Shown: positions 7,240 through 11,816 of the stretch, piece after piece | How the letters are laid out: each line of letters starts with the position of its first letter | Numbering within the stretch: the first letter of the stretch is position 1 | Assembly (NCBI GenBank): GCA_023415145.1 | Contig: JAEZLW010000148.1 | Span: forward strand, 1 to 11,816 | DNA from: Bacillota bacterium | GTDB lineage: Bacteria > Bacillota > Clostridia > Christensenellales > Aristaeellaceae | Reading direction: 5' to 3' | Length of the DNA stretch: 11,816 nt | The notes under the pieces: model-generated | Databases searched by the model: none | What the model was told of the DNA's origin: nothing | The model's input: only the letters and a program-made list of their open reading frames with translations | Program-made: the position numbers and the translations under genes

Positions 7240-7611
7240 ATGCATTTTTTTGTTTGTAAGGAATGTGGAAACCTGATGGGATCATTGCACTTCTCCGGCG
7301 CGCCCATGACCTGTTGTGACCAGGAAATGAAGGAGCTTACCCCGAACACATCAGACGGTGCAAAGGAAAAGCACGTGCCCTCGGTAACAGTGGAAGACGG
7401 CCTTGTAACGGTGGAAATTGGTTCCGTACCCCATCCCATGACGGATGCCCATTACATTGCCTGGATCTATCTGCAAACAGAAAAAGGCGGCCAACGCAAA
7501 AATTTGAAACCCGGCGAAGAGCCCAAGGCAGTTTTTGCCCTGCATGACGATAAGGCAGTGGCAGCTTACGAATACTGCAACCTCCACGGCCTTTGGAAAA
7601 AGGAACTGTAA
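7240..7611 (+). CDS. dfx: Desulfoferrodoxin (class I superoxide reductase)
   Basis: Reduces superoxide to hydrogen peroxide in the cytoplasm, using electrons from rubredoxin or similar donors; typical of anaerobes. The 123-residue protein has two iron modules. The N-terminal desulforedoxin-like module has Cys6, Cys9, Cys25 and Cys26 (C-x2-C ... CC) for the rubredoxin-type Fe(Cys)4 centre. The C-terminal neelaredoxin module has the catalytic Fe(His)4(Cys) ligands: His45 (in EKHVP, with conserved Glu43 and Lys44), His65 (VPHPM), His71, Cys113 and His116 (EYCNLHGLW). The length matches class I enzymes (about 125). The ATG has AAGGGGG nine bases upstream. It is a single-gene unit with its own promoter and terminator, divergent from the transglutaminase-like gene. 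Confidence 0.95.
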   Translation: MHFFVCKECGNLMGSLHFSGAPMTCCDQEMKELTPNTSDGAKEKHVPSVTVEDGLVTVEIGSVPHPMTDAHYIAWIYLQTEKGGQRKNLKPGEEPKAVFALHDDKAVAAYEYCNLHGLWKKEL

Positions 7612-7627
7612 GAATAAATCTATCGGC

Positions 7628-7672
7628 AAAAGGCATGGTTTCGTCTTTTTAAATGCGAAGTTCATGCCTTTT
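7628..7672. terminator. Terminator of the superoxide reductase gene, shared with the convergent NUDIX gene
   Basis: AAAAGGCATG (7628-7637) pairs perfectly with CATGCCTTTT (7663-7672), and the T-run continues to 7674. The 25-base loop is long. The NUDIX stop codon (7673-7675, minus strand) abuts the hairpin, so the same structure can end both convergent transcripts, although the T-run on the minus side is weaker. Confidence 0.65.
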
Positions 7673-8098
7673 TTATTTTGCCAATACACCCTGTTCCCCT
7701 TCCATACAATGCTTGAACAGAATCGGTGTAATGTCAGGATATGTTAAGTGTTCCGGCAAGGATTCAAACAGCGCTGTTTCCGCCATCTCGCTATCCGGCA
7801 GCGGTTCCAGTGTTTCTATCCTGGCCAGGAAAGCCATGCCGCCTGCGTGGGAATCATCCTACCCCGCATAATAATCGCACAAGGGAAAAAGCATATAAAG
7901 CTGAGCCCCGGATTCATCAAAAAGCTCCCGGCAGGCGGCCATGTACTGCGTTTCACCCGGCTCGATGTGCCCTCCCTGGGTCTCCCAGGTCATCCGCTGC
8001 CTGTGCCTTACGAAAAGCCATTTACCCTCATACTGTGAAAGCACTGCCACGTACTTGTATTCCTTCAGCGAGTTCAATGGACAAAGAACGCATTTCAT
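7673..8098 (-). pseudogene. NUDIX hydrolase gene interrupted by an in-frame TAG
   Basis: The minus-strand frame from ATG 8098 encodes 79 residues, then TAG (7861-7859), then 61 more residues in the same frame to TAA. The first part contains the NUDIX box, Gly43-x5-Glu49-x7-Arg57-Glu-Leu-Phe-Asp-Glu62-x-Gly64 (GX5EX7REUXEEXGU with one E replaced by D), so the metal-binding catalytic helix is intact. The second part (HAGGMAFLARIETLEPLPD, then SEMAETALFESLPEHLTYP) is the normal C-terminal half of small NUDIX enzymes that end near '...LTYP-x-I-x-P-x-LF'. Full length would be about 141 residues. Without readthrough the product lacks the last strands and helix of the fold. Start: GAGGTG nine bases before ATG. 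NUDIX enzymes hydrolyse nucleoside diphosphate derivatives; the substrate here is unknown. Divergent from the GntR gene. Confidence 0.8.
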
Positions 8099-8120
8099 CT
8101 TTTGCCGCACCTCATGACGC

Positions 8121-8126
8121 ATTATA
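8121..8126 (-). promoter_or_regulatory. Extended -10 promoter of the NUDIX gene
   Basis: On the minus strand a perfect TATAAT (8126-8121) is preceded by TGTGG, an extended -10. A TTGACA lies further upstream (8156-8151) but is 24-25 bases away, too far to act as its -35. The predicted start of transcription just downstream rules out the ATG at 8122 and supports the ATG at 8098. Confidence 0.5.
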
Positions 8127-8169
8127 CCACAGTTATCCTTGCACAACGCTCTGTCAAACGGTTTTTTGT

Positions 8170-8198
8170 TTGATTTTCCCTGGGAGAACTGGTATACT
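8170..8198 (+). promoter_or_regulatory. SigmaA promoter of the gntR-family gene
   Basis: TTGATT (8170-8175), 17 bases, and TATACT (8193-8198), preceded by TGG (extended -10). It is 29 bases before the start codon. The near-palindrome GGTATACT overlaps the -10 and could be an autoregulatory site, but this is a guess. Confidence 0.65.
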
Positions 8199-8227
8199 GA
8201 CAGAAAGATATCAAGGAGGAGTTGCCG

Positions 8228-8944
8228 GTGAAAAAGAGCATACTCAACAGCGATACGTTCAGCCCGCTGTACCGACAGCTCATACAGCGCATCAAAAACG
8301 ATATTGCCTCCGGCGTGTACCCGGTGCATGGCCGCATTCCCTCTGAGCAGGAGTTGTGCGACACCTATCAGGTTAGCCGCGTCACGGTTCGAAAAGCGCT
8401 TTTGGACCTTACGAAGGATGGGCTGCTCATCCGCCACCAGGGTAAGGGTACTTTTGTGGCGGTGCCGCGGATACAGCGTGATTTGAAACAAATCACCAGC
8501 TTTCATACCGCCTGCCGCATCATGGGCTGCCACGCCGGCACCCGGCTTAACCACCTGCATTGGCAGCATGCCACCCCGGAAGATGTGGAAAACTTGCACG
8601 TAGAGCCGGGTGAAATGGTACTGGAAATTTGCCGGCTGCGATTTGCGGACAATCTTCCCGTGATGCTGGAAACCAACCGCTTCCCCGCTGCTTTTTCCTA
8701 CCTTGCGCAGGAGGATCTGACCCAGTCGCTGTATGATATTCTATTGCGCCATGGGGCGGAACCCAATAACGCGGTGCATGACATTGCTTTGAGCCATGCG
8801 TCCCCTGCCCAGGCAAAACTGCTGGAGGTAGAGCCCGGCACAGCGCTGTTGCTGCTCAATGAATGCGTATACGATTTAAGCGGAGCGGTCATCCATACCT
8901 CCAGCCAGCTGATCCGGGGGGACAGGTTCACCTTCCGAATCTGA
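8228..8944 (+). CDS. GntR-family (HutC/UTRA subfamily) transcriptional regulator
   Basis: A 238-residue DNA-binding repressor or activator. The N-terminal winged helix (about residues 10-78) shows the GntR signature: SPLYRQLIQRIKNDIASG, the PSEQELCDTYQVSRVTVRKA helix-turn-helix and the wing GKGTFV. The rest (about 92-236) is a UTRA ligand domain with the typical PVMLETNRFP strand, SLYDIL, and the final '...VIHTSSQLIRGDRFTF'. UTRA domains bind small molecules, often sugars, sugar phosphates or amino-acid derivatives; the ligand here cannot be named because no transport or catabolic genes adjoin. The start is GTG 8228, with AAGGAGGA seven bases upstream; an in-frame TTG at 8222 is too close to that site. 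Divergent from the NUDIX gene, which it may control. Confidence 0.9.
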   Translation: MKKSILNSDTFSPLYRQLIQRIKNDIASGVYPVHGRIPSEQELCDTYQVSRVTVRKALLDLTKDGLLIRHQGKGTFVAVPRIQRDLKQITSFHTACRIMGCHAGTRLNHLHWQHATPEDVENLHVEPGEMVLEICRLRFADNLPVMLETNRFPAAFSYLAQEDLTQSLYDILLRHGAEPNNAVHDIALSHASPAQAKLLEVEPGTALLLLNECVYDLSGAVIHTSSQLIRGDRFTFRI

Positions 8945-8972
8945 ATGCAGCATACAATCGATATCCGTTTTG

Positions 8973-8997
8973 AAAAGGAGGCATCCCTCTCTTTTTC
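8973..8997 (+). terminator. Possible terminator after the gntR-family gene
   Basis: AAAAGGAGG (8973-8981) can pair with CCTCTCTTTT (8986-8995) around a CATC loop, with one bulged T, and T/C follow. It begins 28 bases after the GntR stop. The AAGGAGG in its left arm also looks like a ribosome binding site but has no start codon at a suitable distance. If it terminates, the next gene must be transcribed from a start to its right. Confidence 0.3.
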
Positions 8998-9020
8998 AAA
9001 CAAGAAATGAGGAGATTTCC

Positions 9021-10004
9021 CTGAGCTCATCAAAATTCGCCATTTTTGTAGACCTGGAAAACTGCGGCGCAAAGGTGGCAACGCTCAACAACATACTGGA
9101 AAAAGTGAAGATTCGCGGCGACATACTGCTGGGCAAGGTATACGGATATACCGACAGGTTCAGCGATATGAAAGAAGTGCTCTTAAGCAACACTTTTACG
9201 GTGGTTCCTTCCCTTCGATACGGCTATGCCCAAAAAAATAATGCCGATATCCTGCTGGTGATCGATGCCCTGGAGGTAGCCTACACCAATCCATTGATCG
9301 ACAGCTTCTGTATTGTTTCCGGCGACAGCGATTATACGCCGCTGGTAGGCAAGCTCAAAAGCATGGGCAAGTTTGTGCTTGGCATATCCCGCAGCGAGGT
9401 GGCCAGTACCATCTTTATCAACGCCTGCAATGAGTTTCAATTTCTGGAAAGCGTGGGTGGCCGCGCTGGCATACAGGCCACAAAGAAAACCGCCTCTTCC
9501 GATCCTTTGGACGAAGCGGAGTTGAACAAGTTGATCGAGGGCATCTTTGAGGAGCAGACCGATGAGGATGAAATTTACGCCAGTGAGTTGAAGGGCATCC
9601 TTTTGCGCCTGCGCCCGGATTTTAACGAAAAATCTTATGGTTGCGCAACCTTTGGCAAGCTGCTCACCAAATTGAGCCAGAAATACGGTTCCATCCATAT
9701 TAAGAACGACAATTTCAATGTCATGGTGAGTTTGTCCACCAAAGAAGTGGCTGCCACGCCCCAGCTCACCAAGGAAAGCTGGAAGGAAGCCTTCAAAAAC
9801 CAGCTCAACCGCTACAAGGAAGACGGTTTTGACCGCATCAACCCCAGCATATTGAAGGCGGATATACAAGCTTCCTTTCCCGATTTCAGCGAGCGCTCCA
9901 TCGGCTTCAAACGCTTCAGTGATGTTTTAAAGCAACTGGAAAAGGATGGTATTCTTGTTCTGGAAATGGATGAGCAAAAGACAATGCTCATCAAAGTCGT
10001 GTAA
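9021..10004 (+). CDS. NYN-domain (PIN-like) protein with two tandem OST-HTH/LOTUS repeats
   Basis: Predicted RNA-binding nuclease; no characterised orthologue is recognised. Numbering from CTG 9021 (327 residues), the NYN domain (about 5-140) has the acidic residues of the PIN-like active site: Asp11 and Asn14 in FVDLENC, Asp76 in NNADILLVIDAL, Asp82, and Asp102/Asp104 in VSGDSDYTPLV. Two repeats follow. The first, about 168-238, has YASELKGILLRLRPDFNEKSYG and then FGKLLTKL. The second, about 252-327, has NPSILKADIQASFPDFSERSIG and then FKRFSDVLKQLEKDG. Both are OST-HTH/LOTUS-like modules, known to bind RNA. The start is uncertain. CTG 9021 has GAGGAG six bases upstream and begins right before the NYN domain. 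An alternative TTG at 8970 (344 residues) has no ribosome binding site and would start inside a hairpin. Later ATG/GTG codons would delete active-site residues. Confidence 0.85.
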   Translation: MSSSKFAIFVDLENCGAKVATLNNILEKVKIRGDILLGKVYGYTDRFSDMKEVLLSNTFTVVPSLRYGYAQKNNADILLVIDALEVAYTNPLIDSFCIVSGDSDYTPLVGKLKSMGKFVLGISRSEVASTIFINACNEFQFLESVGGRAGIQATKKTASSDPLDEAELNKLIEGIFEEQTDEDEIYASELKGILLRLRPDFNEKSYGCATFGKLLTKLSQKYGSIHIKNDNFNVMVSLSTKEVAATPQLTKESWKEAFKNQLNRYKEDGFDRINPSILKADIQASFPDFSERSIGFKRFSDVLKQLEKDGILVLEMDEQKTMLIKVV

Positions 10005-10104
10005 ATTTTGTTTTTTGCGGATAATGTGTGCATATCCGAGGAAAACAAAGCATACATATAGAGTTTGCCTTGTCTTTTCCTTCCACATCCGCCCCTTCAC
10101 AGCC

Positions 10105-10113
10105 TGTGGACAG
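10105..10113 (-). promoter_or_regulatory. Weak DnaA-box-like site, reverse orientation
   Basis: TGTGGACAG on the plus strand reads CTGTCCACA on the minus strand, two mismatches from TTATCCACA. On its own it is not convincing; it is listed because of the better boxes nearby. Confidence 0.3.
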
Positions 10114-10252
10114 GGGGGAAAAGCACAAAGAAACATAGCGGTTTTTAATTTATGGAAAGACATCTTCCTCAAAAAGCACACTTTTCTTTCACGATGCGCC
10201 CAAAAGCCAGGAAGGAAAAGGCGCACATAAATAGAATTCTTTTGCCGTTATG

Positions 10253-10329
10253 GCTTGTCCCCTTTTTTTCCGAGACAAACCGAGGTTTTTCCACAAAAAA
10301 GGCAGTACGGTTTCTTATCAGGGACAAGC
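10253..10329 (+). repeat. Large inverted repeat (long stem-loop) before dnaN
   Basis: GCTTGTCCC (10253-10261) is a perfect 9-base inverted repeat of GGGACAAGC (10321-10329). Inside it, CCTTTTTT (from 10261) can pair with AAAAAAGG (10295-10302). A DnaA-box-like site (10287-10295) lies in the loop. It may be a cruciform-forming or unwinding element, or a chance structure. Confidence 0.4.
10287..10295 (+). promoter_or_regulatory. DnaA-box-like site
   Basis: TTTTCCACA has one mismatch from the DnaA box consensus TTATCCACA. It lies within the loop of the large inverted repeat before dnaN. Confidence 0.45.
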
Positions 10330-10339
10330 GCTTGCGGGG

Positions 10340-10357
10340 TTATCCACCCTATCCACA
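10340..10357 (+). promoter_or_regulatory. Two abutting DnaA-box-like sites
   Basis: TTATCCACC (10340-10348) is followed without a gap by CTATCCACA (10349-10357). Each differs from TTATCCACA at one position, and both point toward dnaN. They cover the region where a -35 element of the dnaN promoter would lie, so DnaA binding could regulate dnaN or mark part of an origin. Confidence 0.55.
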
Positions 10358-10376
10358 TGTCCTACGGCTACTACGG

Positions 10377-10386
10377 TATATATACA
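10377..10386 (+). promoter_or_regulatory. Possible -10 region of dnaN
   Basis: TATATATACA, 32-41 bases before the dnaN start, offers TATATA or TATACA as a -10. No good -35 is found 16-18 bases upstream, where the second DnaA-like box lies instead. An activator-assisted promoter would fit but is not demonstrated. Confidence 0.3.
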
Positions 10387-10417
10387 CTACATCAACTTAA
10401 GCAAAAGGGGGATTCCC

Positions 10418-11533
10418 ATGCGTTTTATATGCGGTACATCAGAACTGCTGGAAGGCCTCAACAACGCGACCCGGGCTTTGGCCATCCGTCCAGCCAAACC
10501 GATTCTGGAAGGTGTTTTTCTTGAAACAACGGAAGATGGCTTGTTTTTAACATGCACCGACGGCAACCTGACCATCAAAAGCCAGGTGAATGCCCAGGTA
10601 GCCCAGGAGGGACAGGTGGTTCTCCCGGGTAAACTGTTAACGGAATTGGTACGCAAGCTGCCCGGCGGCGAGGTTGAAATTTCCGTGAACGAAAAAATGG
10701 CGGCATCCATCCGATGCATGTCCAGCCGGGCCACGCTCTCGGGCATGTCTCCTGTTGATTTTCCGCCCATCAAAACCATAGAAGACGGAAACAGCATCTC
10801 CTTGCCTCAAAAGAACCTGAAAGAAATGATCAGCAAGGTGATTTTCGCCATCGCCACCGACGAAAGCCGTCAAATTCTTACCGGCTGCTTGCTGGAAGTA
10901 ACCCGGGAGGAGGCCCGGCTGGTCGGGTTGGATGGTTTCCGCCTGGCGTTGCAGCGAATCCACGGCAACTTCCTGTTACCACAGGGTAAGGAAGTAATGG
11001 ATGCTATCATACCTGGCCGGGTATTGGGTGAGTTGGGCAAGATACTTCACGATGAGGATAAGCCTGTTTTGTTCACCATAGACAGAACACATTTGAAGGT
11101 GGCAGTTGGCAAAACCGAGCTGACCACCGTACTCTTGGCCGGGGAATATATCAACTACAAGCAGATTTTGCCTGGCGACTGGCAGACCCGTGTGCAAGCC
11201 AACCGCCAAACATTGGCCAATGCCATCGAGCGTGCCAGTCTCATGGCCAGGGAAGGAAAGAACAACCTCATACGCATGCATATTGATGGCAATACCATGG
11301 TCATCACCAGCAATGCGGAACTGGGCGATGTACTGGAGGAACTGGATATCCTGCTGGAAGGAAAAAGCCTTGACATCGCTTTCAATGCCCACTACATCAG
11401 CGATGTGATCAAGAACATAGGCGAAGAAGAGCTATCCTTGCGCTTCAACAGCAACGTTTCCCCCTGCGTCATCTGCCCGCCGGAGGGAGATCAATACATT
11501 TACCTTGTATTGCCTGTGCGGGTATTCAACTAG
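10418..11533 (+). CDS. dnaN: DNA polymerase III subunit beta (sliding clamp)
   Basis: The ring-shaped processivity clamp of the replicative polymerase, loaded on DNA by the clamp loader and used by many repair proteins. The 371-residue length and three-fold domain pattern fit. Domain 1 runs from MRFICGTSELLEGLNNATRA through KPILEGVFLE. Domain 2 contains ATDESRQILTGCLLEV and LVGLDGFRLAL, which form part of the partner-binding pocket. Domain 3 ends with the standard PPEGDQYIYLVLPVRVFN. The ATG at 10418 has AGGGGG upstream; the open frame extends 56 codons further left, but those codons cross the DnaA-box region and are not DnaN-like. It stands alone, without dnaA upstream or recF visible before the window ends. 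The stop codon TAG lies inside a hairpin. Confidence 0.95.
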   Translation: MRFICGTSELLEGLNNATRALAIRPAKPILEGVFLETTEDGLFLTCTDGNLTIKSQVNAQVAQEGQVVLPGKLLTELVRKLPGGEVEISVNEKMAASIRCMSSRATLSGMSPVDFPPIKTIEDGNSISLPQKNLKEMISKVIFAIATDESRQILTGCLLEVTREEARLVGLDGFRLALQRIHGNFLLPQGKEVMDAIIPGRVLGELGKILHDEDKPVLFTIDRTHLKVAVGKTELTTVLLAGEYINYKQILPGDWQTRVQANRQTLANAIERASLMAREGKNNLIRMHIDGNTMVITSNAELGDVLEELDILLEGKSLDIAFNAHYISDVIKNIGEEELSLRFNSNVSPCVICPPEGDQYIYLVLPVRVFN

Positions 11534-11580
11534 GGGGCACCGCCCCCTAGACCCCCGTTCAAGGGATAAAATCCCTTGAA
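11530..11580 (+). terminator. Two adjacent perfect hairpins at the end of dnaN
   Basis: Hairpin 1 is CTAGGGGGC (11530-11538), loop ACC, GCCCCCTAG (11542-11550), and contains the dnaN stop codon. Hairpin 2 is TTCAAGGGAT (11558-11567), loop AAA, ATCCCTTGAA (11571-11580). Neither is followed by a U-tract, so this is not a textbook intrinsic terminator. It may be a dispersed palindromic (REP-like) element or may protect the 3' end of the mRNA. Confidence 0.5.
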
Positions 11581-11653
11581 AATCCCCTTGTTAGTTTATA
11601 CTTCTTCAATTTGTGCTATATGTTTGACTGATTTCCAGGGATGCATTGAAGGC

Positions 11654-11777
11654 TCCGAAGCCGAAGCGCCGCCTGTGGCGGATGAAGCTAGGCGGAGGAG
11701 GCTGGCGAAACGGGTTCCGAAGCTGAGCGCCGCCAGTGGCGGATGAAGCGATGCGGAGGAAGCGAGCGAAACGAGCA
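11654..11777 (+). repeat. Two imperfect 62-bp direct repeats
   Basis: Unit 1 (11654-11715) and unit 2 (11716-11777) align over their whole length. Both begin TCCGAAGC, carry GCGCCGCC-n3-GGCGGATGAAGC in the middle (CCGCC and GGCGG can form a short hairpin) and continue with GCGGAGGA and GCGAAACG. Differences are scattered, and unit 2 has one base fewer early on. A related GC-rich, AGCGAAGCG-like sequence continues to the window edge, so more copies may follow. No coding frame is recognised. Confidence 0.65.
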
Positions 11778-11816
11778 GCGCAAGCGGTAGCGAAGCGGTG
11801 CGACGATTGAGCCGCC
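11778..11816 (+). other. GC-rich repeat-like sequence at the right edge
   Basis: This stretch has short AAGCGG and AGCGAAGCGG-like motifs resembling the repeats just before it, and ends with GCCGCC, which may begin another unit. It is cut by the window edge, so its nature cannot be decided. Confidence 0.3.

Larger units (their letters stand above)
10005..10417 (+). promoter_or_regulatory. Structured intergenic region with DnaA-box-like sites, before dnaN
   Basis: This stretch of 413 bases has no credible gene. It holds DnaA-box-like 9-mers at 10105-10113 (minus), 10287-10295, 10340-10348 and 10349-10357, AT-rich runs (around 10141-10154 and 10263-10300), a large inverted repeat (10253-10329), the palindrome CAAGCGCTTG (10325-10334) and a TATATA-rich segment (10377-10386) that may be the dnaN -10. 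This composition is what is seen at or near replication origins or at DnaA-controlled promoters. The dnaA gene itself is not to the left; the NYN-LOTUS gene is. Confidence 0.5.

Noticed and set aside
4950..7662. Identical 13-mer TAAATGCGAAGTT at 4950-4962 and 7650-7662
   Set aside because: Both copies are in intergenic terminator areas, but one match of this length is expected by chance in a window of this size, and the flanks do not align.
8099..8599. Extension of the NUDIX frame to 8599
   Set aside because: It would overlap the GntR-family gene on the other strand; the promoter at 8121-8126 and the ribosome binding site place the start at 8098.
10250..10417. Upstream extension of the dnaN frame by 56 codons
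   Set aside because: It crosses the DnaA-box region, has no ribosome binding site at its start, and DnaN proteins begin at the MRFICG-like sequence that starts at 10418.

Overview
The window looks like chromosomal DNA from an anaerobic, low-to-mid-GC Gram-positive bacterium, most likely a member of the Clostridia. The evidence is a long Bacillus-type pyruvate kinase with a C-terminal extra domain, strong AGGAGG ribosome binding sites, a FeoA/FeoB/Cys-rich iron(II) uptake cassette, a superoxide reductase typical of anaerobes, and a Firmicute-style DnaN. This placement is inferred from gene content and protein style, not from a database search.

Layout, left to right. Bases 1-1993: pyruvate kinase (pyk) with promoter and terminator. 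Bases 2041-5034: an iron uptake operon (feoA, feoB and a 49-residue FeoB-associated Cys-rich membrane protein). Its control region carries a sigmaA-type promoter. The inverted repeat GTTAG-N6-CTAAC occurs once in the feoA leader and once just before feoB, with two weaker copies upstream of feoA. Bases 5117-7122, minus strand: an isochorismatase-like cysteine hydrolase, and upstream of it a transglutaminase-like gene broken by one single-base frameshift next to its catalytic cysteine. Bases 7174-7672: a stand-alone class I desulfoferrodoxin (superoxide reductase). Bases 7673-8944: a divergent pair, made of a NUDIX hydrolase gene with an in-frame TAG (minus strand) and a GntR/HutC regulator (plus strand). 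Bases 8970-10004: a protein with a NYN (PIN-like) nuclease domain and two tandem OST-HTH/LOTUS-like repeats. Bases 10005-10417: a structured intergenic region with several DnaA-box-like 9-mers. Bases 10418-11533: dnaN. Bases 11530-11816: two back-to-back perfect hairpins followed by imperfect 62-bp tandem repeats running toward the window edge.

How the parts fit. The feo genes import Fe(II) and are probably repressed by an iron-sensing regulator through the shared palindrome. The superoxide reductase is a separate oxidative-stress gene. The DnaA-box cluster before dnaN, without dnaA next to it, suggests either an origin-linked region or DnaA control of dnaN. The least conventional items are the NYN-LOTUS protein beside dnaN with an ambiguous start codon, the amber codon in an otherwise intact NUDIX gene, and the terminal repeats. 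I saw no CRISPR array, tRNA, rRNA, transposase or obvious defence island.
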